Assembly: GCA_024291935.2 (NCBI GenBank) | Contig: CM044306.1 | Span: 3,544,501-3,608,500 of the forward strand | Direction of reading: 5' to 3' | Origin: Okapia johnstoni | Taxonomy: Eukaryota; Chordata; Mammalia; Artiodactyla; Giraffidae | Length of the DNA stretch: 64,000 nucleotides | Shown: in pieces, positions 33,646 to 44,309 of the stretch | Layout of the letters: every line of letters begins with the position of its first letter | Numbering within the stretch: position 1 is the stretch's first letter | Translations under genes and position numbers: made by a program | The notes under the pieces: model-generated | Seen by the model: only the letters and a program-made list of their open reading frames with translations | What the model was told of the DNA's origin: nothing | Databases searched by the model: none

Positions 33646-33848
33646 TGTTAGTCATTCAGTCGTGTCCAACTCATTGTGATCCTGTGGACTGTAGCCTTCC
33701 AGGCTCCTCTGTCCATGGAATTCTCCAGGCAAGAATACTGGAGTGGGTAGCCATTTCCTTTTCCAGGAGACCTTCCCAGCCCAGGGATCAAACCCAGGTC
33801 TCCCACATTACGGGCATATTCTTTACTGTCTGAGCCACCAGCGTAGCC
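33646..33848 (-). mobile_element. Bov-tA SINE, minus
   Basis: GTCGTGTCCAACTCATTGTG at 33660 to TCTGAGCCACCAGCGTAGCC. TAAATGCATGAATAGT (from 33624) and TAAATGCATAGTATA (from 33853) suggest a TSD with a two-base indel. Confidence 0.92.
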
Positions 33849-33944
33849 TGCTTAAATGCATAGTATAATAATATCACCTTCAGTCAAGACTATTAAGGCT
33901 CTGGAGTCTTTCTCAGAACATCTGTTCAGGTTCTAATGCTGTGG

Positions 33945-34170
33945 AAGCCAGTGTGGCACAGCGGCTTGGCCTGGGCTCCGAAGTCAGGATATCTGAGATT
34001 AAAGCCCGTGTTTAGGTTTATGATTTTCTAGCTGTGTGAGATTTAGCCAGCTACATGAAGTCTCTGTGTCCCCATTTTCTCACCGGAAGTCAGGGGAGGA
34101 AACAGCAGTTACTTCTTGGGAGTTTTGTTAGGATTAAATAAGGAAATTTACGGAAAGCGCACAGTCCGCA
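33945..34170 (+). mobile_element. MIR SINE, plus
   Basis: TGGCACAGCGGCTTGGCCTG, TTTTCTAGCTGTGTGAGATT at 34024, CTCTGTGTCCCCATTTTCTC at 34062 and TTAGGATTAAATAAGG at 34129 follow MIR from head to core. Confidence 0.85.
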
Positions 34171-34299
34171 ACGAGAGCGAGTCTCGTCTGAAGAAACCCC
34201 CCGGGTTCAGGCCTCCCGATGCCGCACAGGTTCAGATCTACCAGTGAGCTCACAGACGCTATCACCCAGCTCATAAAAAGACAAGTCTCTCTGAATGAA

Positions 34300-35663
34300 A
34301 TCACAGCCCAAAACAAGAGCAGAAGGATTGGCTGAGTATGTAGGTGCCGGGACCGTGGACCACAGCCCTGCTCAGGGGAGGCCCTGAAGGATGTCCTTTA
34401 AAGGAGACCCCACAGCAGTGAAGGGAAAGACCTCCCAGTGGGCAGCACTTTGGCCAGGGCCCCTGGTTATCCACTTTTTGTGAACAGGAAAAAATAGCCT
34501 CAAGTAAGCAGACACGCGGACTCGTGGGCAATGGGAAATGTCTTGGCTGACTGGGTGGGGACCTGGGGGACTGGGAACAGCAGTGTGGGGAAGAGGCATG
34601 AACGGGGATGAACACAAAGAGTGAGGACCTTCGTAGCTCATATTCACGGTGAGCAAAGGACAGCGTCCACTGCAGGGAAGACAGAACCCGGGTATGGAAC
34701 GATCCAGCCGGTGGATGCCAGCCAGCCTCGATGCCCTTAGGAACCAGTGCTCGAGCAACAGGCTCGAGTACAGAGCCACTCTGATGGCAGAGCTGGAGGT
34801 CAGGCACAGGCTCAGCATCCAGGGGCGTCTCCGCCATGGTTGCCACTGGTGGATGCCTGACCTGCTAGCAACAGAGACCAAGGCTATCGTCCACCCTCCC
34901 CACTTGAGTAAAATCCCTCCTGTGTATCAGCCAGCCATCTGGCGGCATCTCGGAAAGAGAGCGTGTATTTTGGACATGCGTGTACATTTCTCACCCTCCG
35001 TGGCTCAGTGGCCATTACACTCCCAGGTCTCGTAGAGTATCTGGTCAACTGCCATGGGAATCCCACACGACATCACCTCCGAGAAAGGGCATGCTGTGTA
35101 GCAAAAAAAAAGGTGCAACAGAGGGCGCGTGACCATGGAATGCACTCTTCCTACCGTATGCCACATCATCCAGAAGTGGCTGGGTCAAACAGCATGGCCT
35201 CTTGAAGGTTCGCCCCAGCACCAGGTTGGAGGAGACTCCATGGGAAGATGGGGCACCATCCTTCAGGGTGCAGCACACGTCCTAAACCAGCTCGGAGTTG
35301 GTGCTGTCCTTGTGGGTTTGGGAATCAAAGGCAGAGGTAGGGGTGTATCCATTCCTACTCACACCTGGTGACTCATGTGGACAATGCACGTCTCCCTCCC
35401 CTGCAACTTCAGGCTCTATGTTCTAGACATCCTGGTTTTCAGAGCAGCTATTCTCAGCAGGAAACCCAGTAAAAATTCCACTAAAGTTAAGCTAAAGCTG
35501 TCACATATAATTTGGGGATCTTCACAGCAGTCAACTGCAGGCACAGAGAGTCATTCCCAGGAGGAGACTGAACCATTGCTATGAGACACAGTCAGGGAAG
35601 AATATATTTACCACTGGGCCTCTCATGGTATTCTCATGTCTAGTTTTAACTATAAATGGTGAA
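34300..35663 (+). mobile_element. Ancient ERV-L (class III) polymerase-region relic
   Basis: From about 34820 the plus strand follows the RNase H to integrase part of an ERV-L-type pol gene; CATGGAATGCACTCTTCC near 35132 opens a string translating to HGMHSS...PHHPEVAG, a degenerate integrase core motif. Stops and frameshifts break every frame, so no protein is made. The 5' part (34300-34800) is assigned by continuity only. The copy continues after a SINE at 35901. Minus-strand frames of 169-181 codons here (34301-34881) are antisense chance frames. Confidence 0.65.
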
Positions 35664-35677
35664 GCATCTACAAACAA

Positions 35678-35886
35678 GGGGCTTCCCTGGTGGCACAGTG
35701 GTAAAGAATCTGCCTGTCAATGCAAGAGATGTGGGTTCAGTCTCTGGGTCAGGAAGATCCCCTGGCAAAGAGGAAATAGCAACCCACTCCAGGATTCGTG
35801 CCTGGAAAATCCCAAGGACAGTGGAGCCTGGTGGGCTATAGTCCATGGGGTCGCAAAGCATCAGACATGACTGAGCACACACGGAT
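35678..35886 (+). mobile_element. Bov-tA SINE inside the ERV-L relic
   Basis: GGGGCTTCCCTGGTGGCACA head to CATGACTGAGCACACACG. GCATCTACAAACAA (35664-35677) and GCACCTACAAACAA (35887-35900) flank it, 13 of 14 identical. Confidence 0.95.
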
Positions 35887-35900
35887 GCACCTACAAACAA

Positions 35901-36080
35901 ACTCCAGGCTCAGAGCCTCGAGGATGAGATTCTGGGTCACCCCACGATGCAAACTTCCCCCCAGACCAGCAGAAATGCAAGGAAAGGGGAGAGACACCCA
36001 GAGGAGGTAATGGAGGAAAGAGACAGTGGGTATCGGTTACTCCTGTGGGACCCACAGCAGCAGCAAGGACTAGTTAATCT
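35901..36080 (+). mobile_element. ERV-L relic, continuation
   Basis: GGGTCACCCCACGATGC at 35934 and GACCAGCAGAAATGCAAGG match what I recall of the 3' part of ERV-L pol. No open frame of significance. Confidence 0.5.
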
Positions 36081-36869
36081 CACTAACACTCCTTTTTCCA
36101 GGATTGCAAAAGCTGTAATGGGGCATGGGGATCTGGGGGATGAGATGAATTTAAGCCTGATTCATTCCCTTGCATGTGCCAAGTACTCCATAATCAAGGT
36201 AACACACATATTACATGACCTAACTTTTCCAGATATCTGGAAAAGTTTTGAAAGATCACACACCCTTTCAGTGATTCTTTCCTTTTTTTCAATCTGGATT
36301 TTCTTTTTGCTCAAGCACAGGAATTTGTCTTTTACCGAGTGGCCCTCCCCAAAAGTTCTTCATACTCTCTCTGAGAAATGCTTATGCAGCCCACAAATCT
36401 GTCGTCCGGCTCCCTGGAGTCAGGCGGCTAGTGTGCACTTTTTTGGTTGCCTCTTAGAATTTCAAGCATGGCCCTGATCATGGTAATGCCACTTCTGCTA
36501 TAAAACTGTATCTCTTAAGACTCCTCGTGCTGCAAGTCACAGGAAATTCATCTCAAACACAGCAAAGGGGATTTATCGGCTTCCATAATAGAAAGTCCAT
36601 CTTGAGGGAGGGTTTCAGGGCTGATGAACCAGAATCAAGTTCATATTTCTTCTGTCTTCCTCTGTCCTCAGGGTGTCAGATTCCTCCTATGTCTGACTCT
36701 CCTCCCTGCCCACTCCCCTTGACACTGCGACCAAGCAAGTCAGCCAGTAACAATAATACCACGTGTTTCCTCATTCTTTTTAAAAAGGAGAGAGAGTGTG
36801 TGACCCATCATTCCAAAGAACAGTGCAAAGATTTGACCTGATGGCTTGGCTTAAGTCACACACCTGCTA
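36081..36869. other. No gene seen; probably further old repeat
   Basis: 36530-36720 (GGGGATTTATCGGCTTCC and neighbours) has the feel of a mammalian interspersed repeat that I cannot name. Open frames at 35947-36477 and 36527-36841 have no domain I recognise. Confidence 0.4.
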
Positions 36870-37229
36870 CAGAATGAATGTGTGTGTCCCCACAGAACTC
36901 GTATGCGGAGACCTAATCCCCACTGTAATGGTATTTGGAGGTGGTGCCTTTGGGGGTGATGAGGTCATGAGGGTGGGGCCCTCATGAATGGGATTAGTGC
37001 CCTTACAGAAGACACCCTGGAGAGCCCCCCGCCCCCAACTTCTGCCATGAGAAGACACAGCAAGAAGGCTATCAGTGGACCAGAAAGTGGGCTCTCACCA
37101 GATATCAAACATGCTGCTGTCTCGATCTCGGACTTCCTGCCCTCTGGAACTGTGAGAAATTAATTTCTGTTGTTTTTTAGGCCACCCAGTCTATGGTGTT
37201 CTGTTATAGAAGCCCAGACCGACTAAGAT
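36870..37229 (+). mobile_element. MaLR-type LTR, plus
   Basis: GAATGTGTGTGTCCCC start, GGTGATGAGGTCATGAGGGT near 36955, CCTCATGAATGGGATTAGTG, GGAACTGTGAGAAATTAATT near 37145 and a GACCGACTAAGA end give the standard MaLR order. AATAAA is mutated to ATTAAT. Confidence 0.7.
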
Positions 37230-37669
37230 TATACCCAACTATGAATGAATAGATACGGTGAAGTAATAATACATCCTGCTAGGCTGAGCCACTGAGCCCC
37301 CCACCCCTTAAGCTGGGATAGGCTCAGTTTCATCCAGAATGTACTAACTATGCTGAGGAGAAGTAAACAAAGATGAGCCTGGGAACTGTTAGAAAGTGAA
37401 AATGGATGTGACAACAGAACCAACAATGTTCGCTAAAAGCACCCTTTTTCTCAATCATGGACAAACCCCCAATCCCAACCCACTTGCCCAGCCCTTGACT
37501 CCCCACTGAGCTGAAGGCATAAGAAGTATCAGAACATGGAAAATATATAAACAAAGTAAAATCAAAAGGAAAAAACAATCTTAACATGACCCTAGGTAAG
37601 ACAGCTGCTAGACTCCATAGGCCAGTCTCTACCACACAGAAGCTCCTTTGTGCAGCTCTTCTGAAACTC
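37230..37669. other. No gene seen; unassigned
   Basis: The 193-codon minus frame at 37348-37929 runs from here through a MER5A relic and has no known domain, so I do not call it a gene. Confidence 0.5.
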
Positions 37670-37800
37670 CACTCCACGTGCGCATCCTTGGACATCTGAA
37701 AATGCTGGACCAAGGCCCAAGATCCTGAGATTCTTACAAGTTTCCAGGTGATGCAAAGATGCTGCTCTGAAGCCCCCACTTTGACAGCTGCTCTTCTGAA
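37670..37800 (-). mobile_element. MER5A-like hAT relic, minus
   Basis: GATTCTTACAAGTTTCCAGG at 37729 then TGATGCAAAGATGCTGCTC and CCCACTTTGA are the reverse of MER5A. Confidence 0.65.
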
Positions 37801-38124
37801 CCAGAGCCCTGTCAAAAGGCTCACCTCTGAAAGGAGGCACCCTCCAGCTTGCCTCTTCTCCTGGAAAGAAGCAGAAGTTCCTAAAATGACATGCCCGCAG
37901 AGTTTTAAGTTTGCCTCCAAGAAAGACAAACTTTATAGTATCAGAGAAAGTTTAACTTCGAGTTGTTTCCAGTCTCTCCCTCTGAGCATAATTATTGCTT
38001 TACCAGGACTTATTAAAAAATGTCTTTATAGCATCTTTTCTAAACACCAAGGTGTATATTTCCTCAATGATGAATAAACTTCTACAAATAAAAGAATACC
38101 AACAAAAAATGCAAAAAAAAAAAA

Positions 38125-38275
38125 AAAGAACTATGTGAGGTGATGGATATATTTACTATTTTGATCTTTGTAATTTTTCCACAATGTGTATCAGATTATC
38201 ACACTGTACACTTTAAATATATACAGTGATATTTGTCAATTATTTCTCAATAAAAAAATTTTAAAAATAAAAAAG
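38125..38275 (+). mobile_element. Old L1 3' end, plus
   Basis: TATGTGAGGTGATGGATATA at 38133, ACACTGTACACTTTAAATAT at 38200 and CAATTATTTCTCAATAAA at 38236 with an A-rich tail are an L1 3' end in sense orientation. Confidence 0.8.
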
Positions 38276-38782
38276 AATGCTATCAAATTTAAAAACTGTA
38301 CCAATAAAAGCTTTAAAACATAATTTTCCAGACATACAGCTTTCAAAATTCTTTAAATTATAGGATCTAATGAAAATAAGAATACATAGATATGCATGTG
38401 TGCCTACATGTGTGTCTTTGTATGTAACCCTGACAGACACATGTGCTTACTGTCATGCCCATGTTTCACGCATGCTTACTTCTCCTGTTCTCTTTTGTGG
38501 TTTTGGGTGGTCTGAGAATCTAAAGAGCATTTATAGCAACGTTTCTATTTAAGTATACATTTCAATTCAAAAACAACTAACTTCTCAACATTTCAAGCCC
38601 GGAGAAGACGGCACAGAAGCAGAGAACTGCACTCGAGCAGAGCAGCAGCTCTCCTGACTCAGGAGCTCACGGATGACCACGGAGGCTTGGTGAGTGGGAG
38701 CGTAACCAGACTTCCCCAGATGAACTGAGTTTGTGACAAATGTAAGAATGAAGCAGTATTAGTTCTTGGTTATTCTACTCAT
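38276..38782. other. No gene seen; unassigned
   Basis: AT-rich, then a GC-richer patch at 38600-38710. Nothing named. Confidence 0.5.
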
Positions 38783-38976
38783 GAGCTCCCCTGGTGGCTC
38801 AGTGGTGAAGAATCTGCCTGCCAATGCAGGAGACAAAGGTTTGATCCCTGGGTCGGGAAGGAAATGGCAACCCACTGCAGTACTCTTGCCTGGGAAATCC
38901 CATGGACAGAGGAGCCTGGCGGGCTACAGTCCACAGGGTCCCAAAGAGTCAGACACGACTTAGAGACTGAGCATGA
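38783..38976 (+). mobile_element. Bov-tA SINE
   Basis: GAGCTCCCCTGGTGGCTCAG head; a small deletion removes the CCCCTGGAGAAG block near 38860; end CACGACTTAGAGACTGAGCA. Confidence 0.92.
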
Positions 38977-39574
38977 TTCTGCTTATGTTGCTTATTTAAT
39001 GCAAGTTTTTTGATATCTGATTCTCTTGAATTCATGATGATCATATTTAGCTGGCAACAGAGACAAATACTTCTTAAAGAAGCACATGTTGGGGAGGGAA
39101 TGGAATGGGCTTCAAATGGGGGAACTTTCCATTGAATCTGAAGCCTGCAGAAATGCCTTTCCAGGTGTGGATGGCACTTATGCATGAGTCTCTCCCAGCG
39201 GTTCTGCCTTTGTCTGTAATTAAAGGGCCAGAAGCTAGTTTTATATATAACTCAAGGCAATTGTAAAATATAAGTATATTTCCCCTCTGTTTAAATAAAT
39301 GAAATAATTTGTCCCATAATCACATTGGTCTCTGTGAGCTCTTGAAGTTTTATGAAGGTGTAACTCATGAGTCACACTGTTACTTTGGTTATTAAAGCTT
39401 GAGTCTCGCAGTACTTTTTAAAAAAATATGAATCCTAACTTTGTGTAACTTTAAAGAACGGAAAGGCCTGAAGACGCATCACTATAGGAATGGTAAGATC
39501 CTGGCAGCTCCCTGTCAATCTGAGAATGATCGGTGAAGCATCAGTCATGTGTTAGGTGTAGCGTCAAGAGGCCA
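38977..39574. other. No gene seen; AT-rich
   Basis: No recognisable element in this stretch. Confidence 0.5.
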
Positions 39575-39779
39575 TCAGACAGGGTGGCCCAGAGCATGCA
39601 CTCTAAAGCTGGACTGTCTGCGCATAAATCCCAACGTGGTCACCTGTTAGCTGGTTATGATGCCTTGGGAAAGATGCCTAGAATGTCTACTCTGTTTCCT
39701 CTGCTGGAAAAAAGGGAAAATAACAGCATCTTCTTAGGGATGCTGGTAGAATAAATGCGTTCATAATTGTAAACCCCTT
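39575..39779 (+). mobile_element. MIR SINE, plus, split
   Basis: GGCCCAGAGCATGCACTC near 39586, TGTTAGCTGGTTATGATGCC, TCTACTCTGTTTCCTCTGC and AGAATAAATGCGTTCATAAT are MIR in order; the end resumes at 40021. Confidence 0.75.
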
Positions 39780-40020
39780 GTGTGTGTGTGTGTGCACGTG
39801 TGTGTGTGTGTGTGTTCAGTCATGACCTACTCTTTGTGACCCCACAGACTGTTGCCTGCCAGGCTCCCTTGTCCACAGGATTTTCTAGGCAAGAATACTG
39901 GAGTGGGTTGTCATTTCTTTCTCCAAGGGGTCTTCCCAACTCAGGGATCGAACTCATGTCTCTTGTGTCTCCTGCATTGGTAGGCGGGTTCTTTACCACT
40001 GCACCACCTGGGAAGTCCCT
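39780..40020 (-). mobile_element. Bov-tA SINE with TG tail, inside MIR, minus
   Basis: A (TG)n tract at 39780-39814 is the reversed CA tail; the element runs to CCACCTGGGAAGTCCCT. GTAAACCCCTT (39769-39779) and GTTAACCCCTT (40021-40031) flank it, 10 of 11 identical. Confidence 0.93.
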
Positions 40021-40067
40021 GTTAACCCCTTACCTCTCCCTGTTGAAGTAAGCACTCGATAAGTGTC
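40021..40067 (+). mobile_element. MIR 3' end after SINE
   Basis: GAAGTAAGCACTCGATAAGT is the MIR terminal block continuing from 39779. Confidence 0.65.
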
Positions 40068-40081
40068 GGAGATTGTTGTCA

Positions 40082-40308
40082 CCTCAGTTAAGTGGTTCTG
40101 AGCTAAGGGAGAATTTACTCCCCAAGGAACATCTGGTGATGTAAGGTGACATACTTGACTGTTAGGCCTGGAGATGTGGCGAATACTGGCCTCTAGTACA
40201 TGGATGCCAGAGATGCTTCTGAATATCCCACAATGCACAGCAGCCCCCATCACAGTCACCAGCAAGGAATTACGCAGCACAACAGCGCCTGGGTGAGAAA
40301 CCATGCCA
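40082..40308 (+). mobile_element. MER20-like hAT relic
   Basis: AGTGGTTCTGAGCTAAGG head, GGATGCCAGAGATGCTTCTG near 40202, CCCACAATGCACAGCAGCCC at 40228, and GTGAGAAACCATG end follow MER20. Confidence 0.75.
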
Positions 40309-40479
40309 CAGCATAAACTGTATCTTGTACATCAAGCATATCTCCCAGAACGAAGTCAAAATAAATGGGTAAAAACCAGAACCACCTAACTCTTAACCCC
40401 CTTCACCCTGTTCTCTGTACGGTAGGAAGCATAGCTTGCCTCTCTTTGTACAGTCCCGAGAGCAGCGCATACATCGCAA

Positions 40480-40960
40480 GTGAACAGCTCAGAATTTTCA
40501 CAAACTAACCTCACCCATGTAACTAACACCAGGACTGAAAGTTAGTGTATTAATAAGACCCCAGTTATGATCTTCACTAAATATACTGACTTTTCTTGAC
40601 CTGAAAGATCGTAAAAGATTTTTTGTGTTGTTTATACTTTATAAACATGGAATTGCAATTCCAAAACATAAAAATGGAATTACACAGTAAGTATTTTTCT
40701 GACTGGATTTTTTTTTCTCAAACATCATAGTTTTGAGATTCACCCGCATTATTGCAAATAGTCCTCATTTGCTCAGTCTCACTGCTGTGTAATATTTCAC
40801 TGGACAAATGCACCTGACATGGTAAGGTTACCCATTTCACCCTTCAAAAGCATTTTGGTAGCTTTCAACTTGGGGCTACTACAAATGGTGTGGCTATGCA
40901 CATCCTAGTACACATATTTCTGTGCATAAATACATGAATTTCTGTTGAATATATACAGCA
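40480..40960 (-). mobile_element. Old L1 3' fragment, minus
   Basis: TTTTGAGATTCACCCGCATT at 40732, CACTGCTGTGTAATATTTCA and ACTTGGGGCTACTACAAATG at 40869 are diverged L1 3' UTR antisense. Confidence 0.7.
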
Positions 40961-41081
40961 CTGGAGGAGGAAAGGGCCACCCACTCCAGTTTTCTCACCT
41001 GGGAAATCCCACAGACAGAGGAGCCTGGCAGGCTACAGTCCACGGGGTCACAATGAGTCAGACACGACTGAGCAGGCCCAC
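40961..41081 (+). mobile_element. Bov-tA SINE, 5'-truncated, with TSD
   Basis: Starts at CTGGAGGAGGAAAGGGCCAC, so the tRNA head is missing. ATATACAGCA (40951-40960) and ATATGCAGCA (41082-41091) flank it, showing the truncation happened at insertion. Confidence 0.92.
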
Positions 41082-41109
41082 ATATGCAGCATAATCTTTG
41101 AAACTAGCA

Positions 41110-41480
41110 GAACACCCAGCCATCATTTCCCATTACAGCGCAAATCAAATCCAAGGTCCTTTCAAGCAGACACATATCCTAGGTTGCCTGATTTTTTGGC
41201 AACTTCGCCTGTGCATTTTATGGTTGCCTTCATTTCCTAAAGGGCTCCACTTTGGACAGTGAAGATGTTTTCTATCCTAATAACATCTTACCTAACCTTC
41301 TGCACTTAAGTTCCTGACTCGACCTGAAAACCTCCCAGCACCCGCCCTGCCTCAGCCACACTGTTCCCCTCTCATTTCACAAGCATGCCACCCGCTCTTT
41401 ACTATTCAACACCTGTCATGTGTATCCACTTCTCAATTCTGGGAACAGCTGAAATCTTTTCATCTTCCACATCTGAGTCC
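41110..41480 (+). mobile_element. Probable L2 fragment, plus
   Basis: CAAATCAAATCCAAGGTCCT at 41142 and CAGCCACACTGTTCCCCTCT at 41354 have the look of L2 upstream of its 3' end. Weakly supported. Confidence 0.45.
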
Positions 41481-41652
41481 AGCTCACCACTGGACTAGGG
41501 AACTCATTATATCATTGTACGAAGCAACAGTGATAAACTCCAGTTAACCCCATGTATTCTGTAGGACCCAGTAACAAAGGTCAGGGATGGAACAGGAGTA
41601 ATTATAAAAGCATACCTGACCCCCAGTTTCTCCTTTACTTAAAAGTAAGACT

Positions 41653-41892
41653 GTTGTTGTTCAGTTGCCAAGTCGTGTCCGACTCTTTGCGACCCCATGG
41701 ACTGTAGCATGCCAGGCCTCCCTGTCCTTCAGTGTCTCCCGAAGTTTGCTCAAACTCATGTCCGTTGAGTTGGTGATGCCATCTAAGCATCTCATCCTCT
41801 GCCACCCCCTTCTGTTCCTGCCCTCAGTCTTTCCCAGCATCAGGGTCTTTTCCAATGAGTCGTCTCTTCGAATCTGGTGGCCAAAATGTTGG
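41653..41892 (-). mobile_element. BovB LINE 3' tail, minus
   Basis: GTTGTTGTTCAGTTGCCAAG tail to GGTGGCCAAAATGTTGG. AGTAAGACT (41644-41652) and AGTAAGATT (41893-41901) flank it. The minus frame 41661-41855 is the decaying BovB C-terminus. Confidence 0.92.
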
Positions 41893-41901
41893 AGTAAGAT
41901 T

Positions 41902-42806
41902 GCTCGTCATCAAAAGGCTGGCAGGGACTTGAATTTTCATGTCATCGTAATTATCATAATGAGGAGAATTTTAATGTAGCAGAGGGTGCAAATGCAGAAC
42001 CCACAGCATAAGAGACGCTTGCTTTCAGAAAGAGCCTTGAATTTATCTCCATTTTAATGTCTCTCCACATTTTAAAATATTAGTTGAAAAGGGGGATTTG
42101 AGAGGACGGAGCAGCCAAAGTAAACACTCAACACACTGTTCTACTAGAGTTTTATTATCCTCAAGTTCGCAGGCGCCTGAGCTGTTGCTGCTGCTGCCCA
42201 GTGACTGGTGAATCAGTGGTTGTGTCTGAAAAGGAGACAAATAGGATGGAAAAAAATATCCATTTCTCTGTCTGTGTGTGTATTTTAAAAGGCAGTACAG
42301 TTGCATCATGCACTTATGATAACAAAGTGGTTTAAAAAAAAAAAAAGGCTGGTTGAAATATTGAATTAACTTCATTTTTTTTATGCCACCATGACACATT
42401 TTTTTTTTGTACACCAGACATTTATATTTTCATATTGTCATGGAGACTGAATGTGATTCAAATGATTCTGTGCACTGTTATGGAATAATTTGTCTTCTGT
42501 GAAGTCATTTTTTTTTTCAGTGATACACTCTGTGGATAGAACAGATTAAAGAAGCAGCTAGAGAGGGTATATTTATGCAATGTGACAAGTACATACACAA
42601 AGCAGGATGATGTCATAATGTAAGTAATTTAGAGGTTCTGGCACGTAGATGGGTGGTAAGCCATGACTGCAGTTGGCTCTATGGAGTGCAGCTGCCTGTG
42701 CCTGGGGAACTGTCTTATTCATGTCTGTTTGATGTTTTTTTGTTTTGTTTTCTGTTTGTTTTTTTTTTTAAAGAAATATTGGGGCTGAGATAGGATTTGT
42801 TCTAAT
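41902..42806. other. No gene seen; unassigned
   Basis: A-run at 42332-42344 and T-rich stretches at 42730-42771. The minus frame 42043-42414 has no known match. Confidence 0.5.
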
Positions 42807-43037
42807 GGAGGATTCTCAGGTGGCTCCATGGTAAAGAATCCTCTTGCCAATGCAGGAGACACCAGAGATGCAAGTTCGAGGCCTGGGTCGAGAAGACCAC
42901 TCTGGAGAAGGAAATGACAATCCACTCCAGTATTCCTGCTTGGGAAATCCCATGGACAGAGGAGCCTGGTGGGCTACAGTCCATGTAGTCGCAAAAGAGT
43001 CAGACACGGACATGACTTAGCGACTAAGCACACATGG
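42807..43037 (+). mobile_element. Bov-tA SINE
   Basis: GGATTCTCAGGTGGCTCCAT head, CAAGTTCGAGGCCTGG B box, end GACTTAGCGACTAAGCACAC. Confidence 0.92.
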
Positions 43038-43414
43038 CTAATGATTGCTAATCTTCTGGCTATGTAAGAAATGAAGACATGCAAACGAGTTCTTAATTTC
43101 CCCATGAGAAAATTTGGATTTTCTTATGCAATGCAAATTTTCTTCTCTAAAGATGGAAAGGATGAAGCTGGTGAGGCAAATGGTACCTTTCTCCATGGCC
43201 CCATGAAAGGTCTATCTGCACTACCAGAAGCCCCTTCCCATGTTTTGACCTCCCAGTTTACACTGGGGACAAGCAAGACATTCCAGATACTGGTGGAAGT
43301 GGCAGATCGCACAACCCTAGTACAGCCCATCTAGGGGACACACTCAAATAGAAATTGAGATGAAAGCGGCAGAATGCCTTGGTTTTCCTGAAACTGTTTC
43401 TTTTAGAAAGTAGT
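43038..43414. other. No gene seen; unassigned
   Basis: Opposed frames at 43071-43334 (plus) and 43124-43330 (minus) mirror each other and match no family I know. Confidence 0.5.
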
Positions 43415-43620
43415 TCTGTGTGTTTTATTTTGGCATAATTTGAGATTCATAGAAGAGCTGAAAATATAACACAGAGGTATCTGCCCAGTTTTCTGTATAG
43501 TCATCATCTTATGTTACTGTGAAATTTGTCAAAACGAAGAAGTGAACACTTGTATGTTACTATCAATTAAACTCAGACTTGACTTGGATTTCACCAGTTT
43601 TTCCATTTGTGGGCTCTTTC
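43415..43620 (-). mobile_element. Old L1 3' fragment, minus
   Basis: ATAATTTGAGATTCATAGAA at 43435, ACAGAGGTATCTGCCCAG and the following text fit the antisense of an old L1 3' UTR. Confidence 0.6.
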
Positions 43621-43729
43621 TGTCTCAGGATCTGATCCAAGATACCTCATTACATGCATTAACTCTTTGAATTCTTTAAATGGGGGCAGGGCATGAGTAG
43701 GGTGCAAAGCCCACTGAACGTGACAGCTG

Positions 43730-43840
43730 GAACTAGGAAGCTTCCCTGAGGAGCTGGGTGACCTTACGATATTCAACCTTGCTGAGCTTGCAGACTCCCT
43801 ACAAGCTCATTCTCTGCAAAATGAGGACCAAGCATGCAGT
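43730..43840 (+). mobile_element. Possible MIR fragment, plus
   Basis: GAGCTGGGTGACCTTACG near 43752 and CATTCTCTGCAAAATGAGGA at 43809 suggest the MIR core. Confidence 0.45.
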
Positions 43841-44100
43841 GTTTCAGGCAGGGAAGGACGCCGATGGGACAGGACTGTCCTGGCACAGCTGTTTTCCTTG
43901 GCCTGAAAGAGTCTGACCCACAAAGGCAACTCTGAAGAAAAGGCACTGCATATGCCTTCCTGACTGGCCCCCACCTGCAGCTGTCAAACTTTAATGGACT
44001 CTGACATTCAGCAAAGAATGAAAGGGAAAACTATCAATATATCAAGCTTTAGAAAAAAGGATGCTGATGTATAGAAAAGCAAGGGCAGCTTTTATTCAGA

Positions 44101-44309
44101 GGACTTCCCCGGTGGCTCAGTGCTAAAGAAGCTGCCTGCCAATGCAGGAGACGCAGGTTCGATCCTTGGGTTTGGGAAGATCCGCTGGAGGACGAGATGA
44201 CAACCCACTCCAGTATTCTTGCTTGGAGAATCCCATGGACAGAGGAGCCTGGCGGTCTAGAGTCCATAAAGTCGCAAAGAGTTGGACACGACTTAACCAC
44301 TAAACAATA
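44101..44309 (+). mobile_element. Bov-tA SINE
   Basis: GGACTTCCCCGGTGGCTCAG head, GGTTCGATCCTTGG at 44156, end GGACACGACTTAACCACTAA. Confidence 0.93.

Noticed and set aside
33624..33861. TAAATGCAT words around the Bov-tA at 33646 as a separate finding
   Set aside because: Probably the ordinary TSD with an indel; not unusual.
34301..34881. Minus-strand open frames of 181 and 169 codons
   Set aside because: They overlap in different frames and lie antisense to ERV-L-like sequence; no known domain.
37348..37929. 193-codon minus frame
   Set aside because: It reads through a MER5A relic (37670-37800) and shows no domain or splice support.
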